In this document: one piece after another, positions 9,665-19,303 of the stretch | Position numbering within the stretch: position 1 is the stretch's first letter | Layout: each line of letters starts with the position of its first letter | From: Pontiellaceae bacterium B1224 | GTDB lineage: Bacteria; Verrucomicrobiota; Kiritimatiellia; Kiritimatiellales; Pontiellaceae | DNA length: 64,000 bases | Reading direction: 5' to 3' | Assembly: GCA_029432815.1 (NCBI GenBank) | Contig: JAROBA010000014.1 | Coordinates: 56,794 to 120,793 of the forward strand | Notes under the pieces: model-generated | Told to the model about the DNA's origin: nothing | Database searches by the model: none | What the model saw: only the letters and a program-made list of their open reading frames with translations | Translations under genes and position numbers: made by a program

Positions 9665-10240
9665 CGATATAATGCTCTGCTTCGCGAATCGGTAGTTCTA
9701 ACCGCAGATAACGCCGATTGACGCAGATCTTTCAGTCGTTGGAAACCCGCCGTATACGCACCGGTTCCAATGCCTGGAAGTTTGAATTTCCCGCTGCTTA
9801 TGATGTGGGGCGAAGAACGATTGCGGTGCCGGGATTATATGATCCTGTCATTTGAGGGTCTGGTTCGTTTTCTGCATCTTCAATGCGGGTGTGTTTTTGG
9901 TTCCATCCAGAATGAACGTGGAGAGTTCTTCGAGGGTGATCGCTCCATCAGGATGGCCGGGTGGATAAGGAGCGCAGCGACGCGAATGAACATCGGGTAG
10001 GTAAAATATGAGGGGTGTAAAATATCCGGGTAGAATAGAGGAAATATTTAGCCACCCATTTTTTTACCTAAAACAATTCAGATGGGGAAATGAGAGGTTT
10101 CTATTTCCCAATCATTGGAAACAGATTCTGTCTATCCCTCCAAAAACCTTTGCGCGTGGGTCGCCGAGGCCGTCGACGCTCCAGCAGAAAAAGTGGAGGG
10201 ACATGGGCCCCTGTCCTGCGGTGGTTCGAGCACGTCCGGT
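9665..10240. other. 576-bp intergenic region with repeats and a decayed coding remnant
   Basis: This gap holds a dispersed repeat at about 9702-9731 (AACCGCAGATAACGCCGATT core, as at 7690), an exact 15-bp palindrome at 9765-9779, near-copies at 9730-9744 and 10106-10120, and a minus-strand coding remnant near 9848-9990. The rest shows no supported gene. The gap ends at the stop of the AraC gene. Confidence 0.6.
9848..9985 (-). pseudogene. possible C-terminal remnant of a lost gene
   Basis: On the minus strand the frame ending at TGA (9850-9848) reads PDGAITLEELSTFILDGTKN and continues to a lysine-rich end. This is protein-like, with a predicted helix that recalls an EF-hand-like or helical tail, but it has no upstream start, and the frame becomes implausible before about 9985. 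It is probably the decayed end of a deleted gene. The parent family was not recognised. Confidence 0.3.
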
Positions 10241-11107
10241 CTAACGCGACGAATCGGGGGTGTGGCGGTATTCGGAGGGGGAGGTGCCGATGCGTTGTTT
10301 GAAGAGGCGGGAAAAGTAGGCGGGGTCTTCGATGCCGACGCGCTGGGCAATTCCAATGATTGGAAGATCGGTCTCGGTCATCAGTCGGCAGGCTTCTGCG
10401 ATGCGCAGGTTCTGGAGATATTGTCCGGGGGGCACATCAAACAGTTCGCTCCAGCGTCGGCGGAAGGTGGAGAAGGAGACGCCGAAATCTGCGGCGATTT
10501 CCCGGACGTTATAGTTCCGTTCGGGCGAGGTGGCCATGGCCTGAGCGAGGGCGGTTACGGCTTCGGCCCCGGGGTCGAGATTTTCTTCGCCGGGCAGCAG
10601 GGTTTCCATAATGATCTGTTCGGCGCGGGCATCGATTCGGTCGGCTTTCCCGGGGCGTTGATCGGGCGTTTCCAACAGAGGCAGCAGCGCACGGATGGCA
10701 CGCGTTACGGCGGGCAGATTCTGGATCGGCCATCGATGCCGATTTTCTCCGATCAGCCGCTTCGCCTGCATGCCCGCCAACTTTTCGGGAGGGAGCGATA
10801 GATAGAACTCTTCCCAGGTGGTTCCCGGCAACGGTCCGTAGGTGGCGCGCACGCCGGGAAACTGGGTGAGTACGCACGGGGCTTCGACGGAAAACTGCTG
10901 CCCATCGGAGGCGTAAGTTCCCCGACCGGAAAGGAGGATGGAATAGTTGAACGTGGGAGCGGCGCGGTCGACCCGTTCACTTTTGCAGGGGAAATAACCG
11001 GCACCGTGCAGGCATAAACCGTCGAAGCGTCGCGGCATGGTCTGAAAATTTCGGTGAATGGGGTTTTTATAAATCATGTGAGCATATTGTCCAATAGTTT
11101 TAAGCAA
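10241..11107 (-). CDS. AraC-family transcriptional regulator
   Basis: A 288-residue protein. The C-terminal 100 residues form the two helix-turn-helix AraC/XylS domain: 'NVREIAADFGVSFSTFRRRW' for the first motif and 'IIGIAQRVGIEDPAYFSRLF' with the conserved 'GTSPSEYR' for the second. The N-terminal half (about 1-170) is a cupin-like ligand-sensing region. The gene is divergent from the GH30 gene with only 66 bp between the two start codons, so it very likely controls that gene, and possibly itself, in response to a sugar. The gene contains one exact copy of the 15-bp palindrome (10351-10365). The effector cannot be deduced. Confidence 0.9.
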   Translation of the reverse strand: MLKTIGQYAHMIYKNPIHRNFQTMPRRFDGLCLHGAGYFPCKSERVDRAAPTFNYSILLSGRGTYASDGQQFSVEAPCVLTQFPGVRATYGPLPGTTWEEFYLSLPPEKLAGMQAKRLIGENRHRWPIQNLPAVTRAIRALLPLLETPDQRPGKADRIDARAEQIIMETLLPGEENLDPGAEAVTALAQAMATSPERNYNVREIAADFGVSFSTFRRRWSELFDVPPGQYLQNLRIAEACRLMTETDLPIIGIAQRVGIEDPAYFSRLFKQRIGTSPSEYRHTPDSSR

Positions 11108-11173
11108 TCAATCTATTTACAATTGTTTGTGAAGGCATACTATGGGCAAATCATTTTATAACTGGAGAAGATT
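11108..11173. promoter_or_regulatory. divergent AraC/GH30 promoter region
   Basis: This 66-bp AT-rich spacer separates the two start codons. GCATACTAT near 11135-11143 could supply a -10 for the GH30 gene, and CTGGAGAAG at 11162-11170 is its ribosome site. No GGGAT operator is present, so this pair appears to lie outside the GGGAT regulon. Confidence 0.5.
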
Positions 11174-12613
11174 ATGAGTATTAAATCAATGAGTGCATTG
11201 CAGGTGGCGGTGATTGGAATGGTTGCAGGAATGAGTATTGGAGCAGAGGCGAAAACCTATCAAGTGGCGGAAATGAATTATGTGGTATTGGACGGTGAGA
11301 AAGTGAAAGCCGATCCAATCATCACGGTAACGGATGTGAAAACATCTTCGAATGATCCGGAGCTGGAAGTTGAAATTGAGCTGGATGATGTGATTACATC
11401 GTCGCTCGCCGGGCTGGGCGGCGCCTTTAATGAGCAGGGCGGTGAAGCTTTTATGACGCTGCCCGAGGCATCGCGTGCAGCGCTGGCTGAAGCACTTTTC
11501 AATCCGAAAACCGGAGCGGGCTTTTCGCTTTGCCGCACCGCGATCGGTTCTTCCGACTTTGGCCTGGGTTCCTACAGCTATGCCGAAACGCCCAACGATT
11601 ATCAGATGAAGAATTTTTCGGTCGAGCGCGATACGACTTCGGTGATTCCGTTCATTCGCGCGGCGATGGCGCAAAACCCGGACCTGAAGATGTTTGCTTC
11701 TCCGTGGAGCCCACCGGGCTGGATGAAGGAAAACGGCGTAATGGATGCCGGAAAGGATCACGACCGCTCGAAAAACGTGCTGAAGAATGATCCGAAAATT
11801 TATAAAGCCTATGCGCTCTACTTTGAGAAATACGTGAAGGCGTATGCCGCGAACGGCGTGACGATTGATCGGATTATCGTTCAGAATGAAACGGACATGA
11901 GTCCGGTCTACCCCGGGTGCGATATGCTGCCCGCGCAAATGTCGGAGTTTATTGTCGAGTATCTCCGCCCGCAGTTCACGAAGTCGAAAGTGGATGCTGA
12001 AATCTGGGCGGGTACATTCCGTGGAACAGGGCAGAAGGGTGCTCGTAAAAACGAAACACTGGACTTCATGAAGCAGCCGGCCAGTAAGGTCGTTGATGGC
12101 CTGGGTATGCAGTATTGCTCGGACAAGATTCTTAAGCAGCTGCGGGACACGTATCCGGAACTTAAAATGATGCACACCGAAGGAAGCTGCGCAAACGGCA
12201 AAAATACGGTGAAGCAGGCGAAAGGCCGCTTTGGCGAAATTGCGATGTGGCTCAACTCCAGCTGCGAAAACTATTGCTACTGGAACATGGTTCTGAACGA
12301 GGAAGGTAAGAGCGGTTGGGACTGGTCGCAGAACAGCCTCGTGCGGATCGATCGGAAGACCGGCGAAATTATCTATAACAACGACTTTGCCCCGGTGGCG
12401 CTGATGAGCCGGTATATCCGTCCGGGCGACCAACTGCTGAAAGCCGACATTGATGGCAAAGGCAAAGCCGTTGTGGTTCAGAATAAAGACGGCCTGATTG
12501 TTTTCCTGGAAAATCAGAAAGATGCTCCGAGCACGCAGGCGATTGAAGTGGAAGATCAGGAAATTACGGTTGAGCTCCCGGCGAATAGCGTTTGTGCGTT
12601 CGTTCTAAAGTAG
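11174..12613 (+). CDS. GH30 family glycoside hydrolase (glucosylceramidase-like), secreted
   Basis: A 479-residue protein with a signal peptide (cleavage near GAEA, residue 26). The family landmarks are in order: 'GLGGAFNE' at about 80, 'FSLCRTAIGSSDF' at about 117, 'SPWSPPGWMK' at about 177, the acid/base Glu239 in 'VQNETD', and the nucleophile Glu336 in 'MMHTEGSC'. The C-terminus forms the small beta-sandwich that packs on the barrel. Family members hydrolyse beta-1,6- or beta-1,3-glucans, glucosylceramide or beta-glucosides, so a secreted beta-glucosidase or glucanase is likely. It is divergent from an AraC regulator and followed by a strong terminator, so it is a single-gene unit. Confidence 0.92.
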   Translation: MSIKSMSALQVAVIGMVAGMSIGAEAKTYQVAEMNYVVLDGEKVKADPIITVTDVKTSSNDPELEVEIELDDVITSSLAGLGGAFNEQGGEAFMTLPEASRAALAEALFNPKTGAGFSLCRTAIGSSDFGLGSYSYAETPNDYQMKNFSVERDTTSVIPFIRAAMAQNPDLKMFASPWSPPGWMKENGVMDAGKDHDRSKNVLKNDPKIYKAYALYFEKYVKAYAANGVTIDRIIVQNETDMSPVYPGCDMLPAQMSEFIVEYLRPQFTKSKVDAEIWAGTFRGTGQKGARKNETLDFMKQPASKVVDGLGMQYCSDKILKQLRDTYPELKMMHTEGSCANGKNTVKQAKGRFGEIAMWLNSSCENYCYWNMVLNEEGKSGWDWSQNSLVRIDRKTGEIIYNNDFAPVALMSRYIRPGDQLLKADIDGKGKAVVVQNKDGLIVFLENQKDAPSTQAIEVEDQEITVELPANSVCAFVLK

Positions 12614-12643
12614 ACCTTTAGTACAGATCCTATTGGTTTAATG

Positions 12644-12673
12644 CCCCGCTGCCTGCAGCGGGGTATTTTTTTT
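12644..12673 (+). terminator. rho-independent terminator after GH30
   Basis: CCCCGCTGC, loop CT, GCAGCGGGG is a perfect nine-pair stem followed by TATTTTTTTTT. It is directly abutted by an exact copy of the 15-bp palindrome (12672-12686). Confidence 0.92.
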
Positions 12674-12748
12674 CCAATCCTTGGAAAAACGGCCAATCCG
12701 ATGACAGCTGATTTCCCTTTAACCTAGATTCAGCCAGACTCGGTCTTC

Positions 12749-12793
12749 ATCGTAAAAAATAGGGATGGTCGAATTTCCTTCAGGCGGCAGATT
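12749..12793 (+). promoter_or_regulatory. weak ATCCC/GGGAT promoter (site F)
   Basis: ATCGT-N8-GGGAT (12749-12766) keeps the right half-site and three of five bases of the left. The hexamer 21 bp downstream is CAGATT, a poor -10. It lies 29 bp ahead of the ATG at 12822. This is the least certain of the seven sites. Confidence 0.4.
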
Positions 12794-12821
12794 AAGCCTT
12801 CATAAAAAGGGAAAATCGAGA

Positions 12822-15800
12822 ATGCAGATCAAATCATGTTTTGTAGCAGTTATGCTGTCAGGAGTAACCGCAGCAAGTGTGTCGGCAGAAATCCTGTATC
12901 AGGATACCTTTGATAACGATTCACTTGCTGTGAATATGGGCATCGGCGGCGGTGCGGCGAATCATACGATTCAGGATCATGCCTGGGCGGATGACGGCAA
13001 TGCGATATTTGTTACCAGTGGCACAAACGACACGGGCAGGGCGATCCTGTATTCGGCAAACAGCTTTCAATCGGACTCCGGGTTCAGACTCTCGGTCAAT
13101 TACACCACCGGTTTCATTGGAGACGAGGGGGCGCATAATCTGTCCTTTGGTCTCATCAGCAGCGATACGGATTGCTCCACCTATTCCGGTTTTAATCCCT
13201 TCCTTTCGGAGACAGGTGTCTACAGCATCGGGGCGAATGTGATCGCAGATGATGGCACGGAAGCTCGGGGTCTTCACTTTACCGATGGATCGATTCGCAC
13301 TACGCTGGATGCGTCCGGAACCCGTGCCGGGTTCAAAGCTGGCGAAACCTGTGAAGTGACCATCGAGATCGGGATCGGCGGTTATTGGTGTTACCGGATT
13401 GACGGAATCTACGAAGCTTCCGGAGTGCTGCTTGATGAAATTGATTTGAGTAAAAACTACCAGGTCGTTGTTTACGGGCAGGACGATGATGGTGGCGGAA
13501 CGTCCATCCAATCCGTCAAACTGGAAACGGCCTATGTATCTGGAGAACGCGCTGCAGGCCTGCGAGGAACGTGGGCGTCAATTGATCACGATGCAGTTGA
13601 ACAGCTGAGTGACTTCAAAACACTGGATACCCTCTATGCGCGTTTTAATGACGGAGCGACGGCGTCCGGGAATCATTTTGTTCCCCATAAATTATTGGAA
13701 AGACTCGCTTTGGAGGGATATGCCGGAACTAATTCACCCATTACTTCAGTCGTCCCCTCCTGGGGTGACTTAAATCTGGATGAACCGGAAACGGATGTGG
13801 TCCATGACCAAATGAAAGCCATCAAAGCGGCGGGCTTTAAAGTTAAGGTGTATTCGAATTCCGAACAATTCATCGGTGCCAATAGTGCAACGATTGAAGA
13901 GTTCGTAGTGCGTTGGAAAGAGTGGTGCGATAATGATCCGGAGGCGTTGGCATTTATCGCCAGTCAGCCCTTCCATACCAATGTGTGGAACAGCTCGACA
14001 CAGAAATATGATACCGCTGGACCGGTGAATCGCAAATATATGTTTTGTTACGCCGAGTTCGTTCTCAAAGATTTCGCACTTCGTTACGGACACTTAATTG
14101 ATAGTTGGATCTGGGATTCTGCTGCAGACATAACCAGTAACGGTGACAAAAACAACGGGCTTATAGAAGACCAACGAATCTTTCAGGCCTTTGCCAATGC
14201 CGTACATGCCGGAAACCCGGAAATCCCGCTGGCCTTCAATTTGGGAAGAAGTACCGGGAATTACTCCGCTTATCCTTTTCAACGACCCACACATTTCGAT
14301 GACTTTACATTCGGTCATGCGTTCGGCGGGAATAATGACCACGCAACGGGGACGCAGTTCAATTTAAACTACCAGCATATCACGCGGATGACTGAAACGG
14401 ATGGGTATGTTCATGTGGGTGGAAATCAGGATTTTGATGAGTTAGTGGTTGGGAATATGCACTCCAAACTCGGCCCGATTTCATGGAGATACAGCAACCC
14501 GCCCTCCTGGCTGCAAAACGACTTTAACCAGTGGAATTTGGAGGCACTGCAAGCTGGCGGGACGATGACCTGGAGCGGTTCAACCACTCGAGGTAATACC
14601 TCGAGCCTTTATAGCGAAGCTTACGCTTTGCTCAAAGGGTTGGATGACTATTTAGCGCAATATGAGTCGCCGGGCACGCCGAACTGGGCGAGAGCCTATA
14701 CGATTTTGCCGGATGCCGTCATCGGGGAGGCGTATTACCATGTGCTGGTCGAGGGGGAAGACTTCTGGGATCCCGAGGGGGATGATATTACGAGTGTCGT
14801 CCCGATCGGAAATGCACCATTCTGGCTCACCATCCAGGAAGACCCAACGAATTCCAATCATTGGATATTAAGTGGAATTCCAACAGGGCAGGAAGCGACC
14901 ACACTCGAATTTACGTTGGAGGCAACGGAGACGAATGGGTTGAGTGGTTCACGGAACGTGGAGCTGGTCGTGCTTGCGAGCCAGCCGGTCCAAACCAGTG
15001 TTCAGATTCTGGCCACAGCCAATACCAGTTATGGAACAGACGTAGTTGCGACCCTGTATTCTGCCGTTCAGACCGCTCCGGATGGACTGGCGACGTTTCG
15101 GATTGCCATCGATGTGGATCCTATGGAGGGAACGTCGATCACGAGCGGGCCAGGAAGTGAGTGGGGCATAAATGCCGGAGAGGCGAATAGCGGTTGGTGG
15201 ACCACTTTTGATGGAAGTTTAACGCAGTCTGTGGATTCGGTTTCAAATATCCGGATTGTTGATTTCAGTGCCAACGGAGGGGATCTGACGCGTGGTGATT
15301 TTACCGACCTTTCATTCCAGTCCGTTGCGGTCCTGGATGGGCAGCATTCTGCCGACAGGGTCAAAATTATTGCAGGAGGCGTAACCAACGCAGCGGGGGG
15401 CATTAAGATGGCCTCTTCTCCTGAAACCATCGATCTTCAGACTCTTGCGGAATCTGCTTCGGTGCCCGGCTTTATCCTGGGAAATGGCAATTTGAATTCC
15501 AAGAATCGCTGGACGGTCGGAAGTATTGATGTGAGTTATGCGGTCAATGTGCCTGCTGCTGATGGATATACCGCCTGGGTTTCCGGTTTCGGTCTGGAGA
15601 GTACTGATGCTTCGCCCAATGCTGATCCGGAAAATAGCGGCCTTGGCGACGGCTACGACAATCTGGCGGAATATGCCCTTGGTATGAACCCGACGAATTC
15701 GGATGCCGGTTCCAGAGATTGGATAAATCATACATCTGCAGGCGGAACAAACTGGTTCGAATATATCCACTATCGCCGCTCGGATTATGCCGAACAAGGG

Positions 15801-15971
15801 CTGGGCTATCTGCTGATCGATTCAACAAACCTGGTGGGTTCAGTCGTTTCCACGAATGCTCAGGATTATATCTTCATAGGCCCGCCCAATGATGGGTATG
15901 AAACGGTCACCAATCGATATGAGGCCAATGAATCTCAGAAATTCATAAGGCTCGATATCCGGCAGGATTAG
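12822..15971 (+). CDS. large secreted multidomain protein with glycosidase-like barrel region
   Basis: A 1049-residue protein. ATG 12822 is preferred to the upstream GTG because it starts the signal peptide (MQIKSCFVAVMLSGVTAASVSA) and follows an AAAGGGAAAA ribosome site. Rough layout: lectin-like sandwich (25-230); a region with alternating strands and helices that looks like a TIM barrel (235-600, including 'LIDSWIWDSAADI'); a putative Ig (He_PIG) domain (635-720); a beta-rich module shared with three neighbours (about 725-900); and a tail with an EF-hand-like 'GDGYDNLAEYALGMNPTNSD'. The last two parts are closely matched in the gene at 22695, so they were duplicated or exchanged. No catalytic residues can be named; a glycan-active or glycan-binding role is inferred from context. 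Confidence 0.7.
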   Translation: MQIKSCFVAVMLSGVTAASVSAEILYQDTFDNDSLAVNMGIGGGAANHTIQDHAWADDGNAIFVTSGTNDTGRAILYSANSFQSDSGFRLSVNYTTGFIGDEGAHNLSFGLISSDTDCSTYSGFNPFLSETGVYSIGANVIADDGTEARGLHFTDGSIRTTLDASGTRAGFKAGETCEVTIEIGIGGYWCYRIDGIYEASGVLLDEIDLSKNYQVVVYGQDDDGGGTSIQSVKLETAYVSGERAAGLRGTWASIDHDAVEQLSDFKTLDTLYARFNDGATASGNHFVPHKLLERLALEGYAGTNSPITSVVPSWGDLNLDEPETDVVHDQMKAIKAAGFKVKVYSNSEQFIGANSATIEEFVVRWKEWCDNDPEALAFIASQPFHTNVWNSSTQKYDTAGPVNRKYMFCYAEFVLKDFALRYGHLIDSWIWDSAADITSNGDKNNGLIEDQRIFQAFANAVHAGNPEIPLAFNLGRSTGNYSAYPFQRPTHFDDFTFGHAFGGNNDHATGTQFNLNYQHITRMTETDGYVHVGGNQDFDELVVGNMHSKLGPISWRYSNPPSWLQNDFNQWNLEALQAGGTMTWSGSTTRGNTSSLYSEAYALLKGLDDYLAQYESPGTPNWARAYTILPDAVIGEAYYHVLVEGEDFWDPEGDDITSVVPIGNAPFWLTIQEDPTNSNHWILSGIPTGQEATTLEFTLEATETNGLSGSRNVELVVLASQPVQTSVQILATANTSYGTDVVATLYSAVQTAPDGLATFRIAIDVDPMEGTSITSGPGSEWGINAGEANSGWWTTFDGSLTQSVDSVSNIRIVDFSANGGDLTRGDFTDLSFQSVAVLDGQHSADRVKIIAGGVTNAAGGIKMASSPETIDLQTLAESASVPGFILGNGNLNSKNRWTVGSIDVSYAVNVPAADGYTAWVSGFGLESTDASPNADPENSGLGDGYDNLAEYALGMNPTNSDAGSRDWINHTSAGGTNWFEYIHYRRSDYAEQGLGYLLIDSTNLVGSVVSTNAQDYIFIGPPNDGYETVTNRYEANESQKFIRLDIRQD

Positions 15972-16079
15972 TTAAGTGAATAGTGCGATCTGCAACCAGC
16001 TCCTTTGTATACCTGCTGCATACACTCTGAAACCAGAAAACCCGGCATTAAGCGGAAAAAAAATAAAAAAGCGGTCGGC
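15972..16079. other. intergenic gap upstream of site B
   Basis: Contains an A-rich stretch (about 16050-16072) flanked by GCGG repeats. No gene or clean terminator was recognised. Confidence 0.4.
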
Positions 16080-16124
16080 ATCCCAATAAATTGGGATAGG
16101 CAGGGTTCCTGAATCGGATAGCTT
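16080..16124 (+). promoter_or_regulatory. promoter with perfect ATCCC/GGGAT operator (site B)
   Basis: ATCCCAATAAATTGGGAT (16080-16097) is a perfect 18-bp palindrome. TAGCTT (16119-16124) follows after exactly 21 bp and could be the -10. The start codon is 73 bp further on. Confidence 0.65.
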
Positions 16125-16196
16125 ACTTGAACACTCCGAATAAGGCGTGTGCTTTATTGTTCGTATATGTGGGAAACCTAAATGGAGGAATGGAAA

Positions 16197-18530
16197 ATGA
16201 GAAAAAGACGGTTGGGAATCATAACAGCGCTGGCGGGCATGCTGCTGGCTGGGACCGCGCAGGCGGTGGAGTTTAATTTTGACCTGAATCTGCCTGAATA
16301 TGGTACCTATTCGAATGCAACTGAGGTTGCGACCTCTCTGACATATGAGGGTGCGACATTTGATGTGGTGTACACGATTGATTCCGTGGCAAACGGTTCA
16401 AATTCGTTTGTTAGTGTTAATACGATAGGCACCTTGTTTGGGATCGGATCTGATAGCGATATCGCCACCCACTACGGCACACTCGAGGGGAACGATGGTG
16501 AAGGCTTTTCTTTGACCAATCTCACGATCCGCAATTTTGCCGACAACGGCAGCGGGCATGAACTCGGCGATTTCACAGGGCTCACGTTCAGTGGCCTTAG
16601 CTACGGTGCCGCTGGCAATGCACAGGATGGAGCTTTTATTTCCTTTGATGGCTGGACCACTAACCGGGCTCAACAAAATCTTAACGGGGCCGAAGCTGGC
16701 GCCGGTGAGGTCATCAGCGTGACTGGATTAGCCAACTACGTTGCTCCTGCAACGAATCTGTATCTCATTGTTGATAGTGTCAGCTCAAAAAACAGGTTTT
16801 CCATCGGAGGAATTCAGATTGGGCTCGACGTTCCGGTGGAAGGGAATCTACCTCCGGTAGCCGATGCACAGGACTTAATCACGCTGCCCGAAACTGCTCT
16901 TCTTATCACGCTGACAGGCAGTGATCCGGAAGGAAGCAATCTTACGTATAACGTGGTTGATTATCCGGACAACGGTCTGTTCGAAGGGGCAACGAATAGC
17001 TGGATCTACACGCCGAACAGCGGGTTCATGGCGACAGACAGCTTTTCTTTCACCGTCAATGACGGAACGGATGACAGCGCCCCGGCCACCGTAACGATTA
17101 CGGTAGAAAATCAGCTCCCCGTTGCGACGGCACAGAGCGTAAACGCGTATCGTAACACCCCATTGGCTATCACACTGACGGGGAGCGATGCGGATGGACC
17201 CAGCAACCTGACGTATAGTGTGATTGTTCCGACCAGCCCAGGTACGCTCAATACGAATGCGGGACCGAACCTGATTTACACTCCGCAGACCGGCTTTACC
17301 GGAGAAGATGGTTTTGTTTTCAAAGTTAACGACGGATTGGCTGATAGTGAGGATGCAACCATCACGATTAATGTGCTCAATAATCCTCCCGTTGCGGATC
17401 CGAAAGTCGCCTGGACGCAGCCTGACACCCCTGTTTCAATTATATTGTCCGGTTATGATCCCGATGAAAGCGGCAGTCTGAGTTTCAATGTGGCGACACA
17501 GCCGTCCGGCGGTGTTCTGAGCGGCGCAGCACCGAATCTAACCTATACCCCGACAAACGGCTTCACCGGAGTTGATACTTTTACCTATACTGCAAATGAT
17601 GGAGACAATGACGGCGTTCCGGCAACGGTATCGATTTCGGTTTCGGCAGATGGGTTCGCCCTTACCTTTGAAGATCTCAATACAGGGTTGTCGAACAATA
17701 CGCTGAATGTCAGTGGCGTACCCGCCGAAGTGACCGGAGTGTTCGTAAACAGTAACGATTATCTATATTCAGCGTCCTTTTCGGGGGCGGATATTGACGG
17801 CGACGGTTCCAACGATACCATTACGTTTGATGTGCTGGTACAGGCCTGGACCAACGGTGTGATCACCAATACCGTGGCATCAAGTAACGGGGGTACTTAT
17901 GGTACCAACGGTACGGCGGTCATTGGCACAACGAATGTTCCTGTTGTTATCAGCGATGTCGGTGGTCTTGGATGGGGTGTTACCAGCGCAAGAATGTATG
18001 CTGGAGAGTCGCTGGAATTCACACTGATGAATATAAATGTGAATCTGACGGACCCCGCAAAAACCGGCAGTGCTGAGGGCACCGGCTTCGTAGGAACCCA
18101 CCTGCAGGAAATCGGTAATGCGCACTCGCACCAAACCGTTTTTGGTGAAGGAACTGGTCTGTATGAAGTGAGCTGGAACGACAACGCTCTCTATGTTAGC
18201 GGGTTTCCCGAGGTTTCCGATAATCTGTTTGTCTCCCAGGCCAATAACTATCAAGAAGCGCATAACAAAGCGTATAACTGGCGGGTTCGGGATGTCGACT
18301 TCGGAATCATTGTTTCGGTGACCAAGTCCGGTGTTCCTGACATCCTGATCGATATGAATTCGGGTGGTGACATGGTGTTGAGTTGGGAAGGTGCTGCGAC
18401 ATTCGATGTGCTGACCAATTCCATTCTCTGGAATACGAGCGGCTGGGGGGTATCGGTTTCGGGGGCGAGTTCTCCGGTGACTCTTCCGGTCGGCAGTGAA
18501 CCTGCGCTATTTTACAAGCTGAGCGAATAA
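16197..18530 (+). CDS. secreted protein with shared beta module and tandem cadherin-like repeats
   Basis: A 777-residue protein. ATG 16197 follows GGAGGAATGGAAA and begins a signal peptide (to about TAQA, residue 21); the ATG 15 bases upstream overlaps the ribosome site. Residues about 27-205 are the beta-rich module also seen at 12822, 18604 and 22695 ('GDFTGLTFSGL', 'NRFSIGGIQIG'). Three cadherin-like/Big_9 repeats follow (about 210-305, 305-400, 400-490), each with 'TYTPxxGFxGxDxFxFxxND'. A further beta domain (about 490-700) precedes the C-terminal domain 'VLSWEGAATFDVLTNSILW' ending FYKLSE. It looks like an extracellular adhesin or glycan-binding scaffold. A hairpin without a T tract lies just downstream (18560-18583). 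Confidence 0.7.
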   Translation: MRKRRLGIITALAGMLLAGTAQAVEFNFDLNLPEYGTYSNATEVATSLTYEGATFDVVYTIDSVANGSNSFVSVNTIGTLFGIGSDSDIATHYGTLEGNDGEGFSLTNLTIRNFADNGSGHELGDFTGLTFSGLSYGAAGNAQDGAFISFDGWTTNRAQQNLNGAEAGAGEVISVTGLANYVAPATNLYLIVDSVSSKNRFSIGGIQIGLDVPVEGNLPPVADAQDLITLPETALLITLTGSDPEGSNLTYNVVDYPDNGLFEGATNSWIYTPNSGFMATDSFSFTVNDGTDDSAPATVTITVENQLPVATAQSVNAYRNTPLAITLTGSDADGPSNLTYSVIVPTSPGTLNTNAGPNLIYTPQTGFTGEDGFVFKVNDGLADSEDATITINVLNNPPVADPKVAWTQPDTPVSIILSGYDPDESGSLSFNVATQPSGGVLSGAAPNLTYTPTNGFTGVDTFTYTANDGDNDGVPATVSISVSADGFALTFEDLNTGLSNNTLNVSGVPAEVTGVFVNSNDYLYSASFSGADIDGDGSNDTITFDVLVQAWTNGVITNTVASSNGGTYGTNGTAVIGTTNVPVVISDVGGLGWGVTSARMYAGESLEFTLMNINVNLTDPAKTGSAEGTGFVGTHLQEIGNAHSHQTVFGEGTGLYEVSWNDNALYVSGFPEVSDNLFVSQANNYQEAHNKAYNWRVRDVDFGIIVSVTKSGVPDILIDMNSGGDMVLSWEGAATFDVLTNSILWNTSGWGVSVSGASSPVTLPVGSEPALFYKLSE

Positions 18531-18559
18531 CCGTTCGGTGAATTAATACTAATAAGTCA

Positions 18560-18583
18560 GGCACCCCGAACCTTCGGGGTGCC
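18560..18583 (+). terminator. strong hairpin between the two secreted-protein genes
   Basis: GGCACCCCGAA, loop CC, TTCGGGGTGCC is a perfect eleven-pair stem. No T tract follows, and the next start codon is 21 bp away. It may protect the upstream message or attenuate read-through rather than fully terminate. Confidence 0.6.
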
Positions 18584-18603
18584 CGATGAATAAAGGGAAA
18601 GAA

Positions 18604-19281
18604 ATGAAAAAAATCATTAGTATAATAAGCATGGGGCTCCTGGTGGCAGGGGCTGCGCAGGCGGATGTGGTTATTCTCGATTTACCCGCCGGAGGAAATC
18701 ATGTCTCTGGGTCAACCTTCACAACAACAAACGTGTCTTACAATGGTGCGACATTCGACATTGAATATACGCTAAATGCATTCGCAACAAGCAACTCCCC
18801 GGCTCCGTTTGTGCGCTCAAATGGCGGAACCTATTTTGGAGTGGGATCTGCCAGTGACCCTAACGTCGGCAACCAGGAATCGCTCGATGGCGACGACGGT
18901 GAACAGCTGTCAATTACCGGCCTTTTGATCACCAACTTTAATGCGGGTACCAGTGGGCTTACGGAAGGTGATCTCAGTATTGCATTCGAATCGCTCGATA
19001 TCGCTAATGGAACAGCTAATCCGGATGGTATTACTGTTTCCTTTACGGGTTTCGGTACCTCTACAACAATTATAACGAAACCCGTAACGATAGATCTGCC
19101 GTCTCTTGGGAATTTCAGTTCTGCATCCACGGCAATGTATATAGAGCCTGACACCACTGCTTCCAATAACAGGTGGTCCGTCTCCGGAATCTCCGTGTCG
19201 GTGATCCCCGAACCAGCGACGTTGGGGCTAATCGCCTTATTTGGATTTGGGACACTCTTTATTCGCCGCATAATGAAATAA
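18604..19281 (+). CDS. PEP-CTERM-anchored secreted protein, shared beta module
   Basis: A 225-residue protein starting at ATG 18604 (AAAGGGAAAGAA ribosome site, then a signal peptide ending AAQA). The C-terminus has the complete exosortase signal: 'IPEPATLGL', a hydrophobic segment, and the basic tail RRIMK. The mature part matches the module in the genes at 12822, 16197 and 22695: 'FGVGSASDP', 'DGEQLSITGLLITNF', 'LTEGDLSIAFESLDI' and 'NNRWSVSGISVSV'. Family knowledge says PEP-CTERM proteins are processed by an exosortase and linked to exopolysaccharide or the cell surface. No exosortase lies in the window. A terminator follows at 19304. Confidence 0.85.
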   Translation: MKKIISIISMGLLVAGAAQADVVILDLPAGGNHVSGSTFTTTNVSYNGATFDIEYTLNAFATSNSPAPFVRSNGGTYFGVGSASDPNVGNQESLDGDDGEQLSITGLLITNFNAGTSGLTEGDLSIAFESLDIANGTANPDGITVSFTGFGTSTTIITKPVTIDLPSLGNFSSASTAMYIEPDTTASNNRWSVSGISVSVIPEPATLGLIALFGFGTLFIRRIMK

Positions 19282-19303
19282 TCCTGGACGGACCGTAAGA
19301 ATA

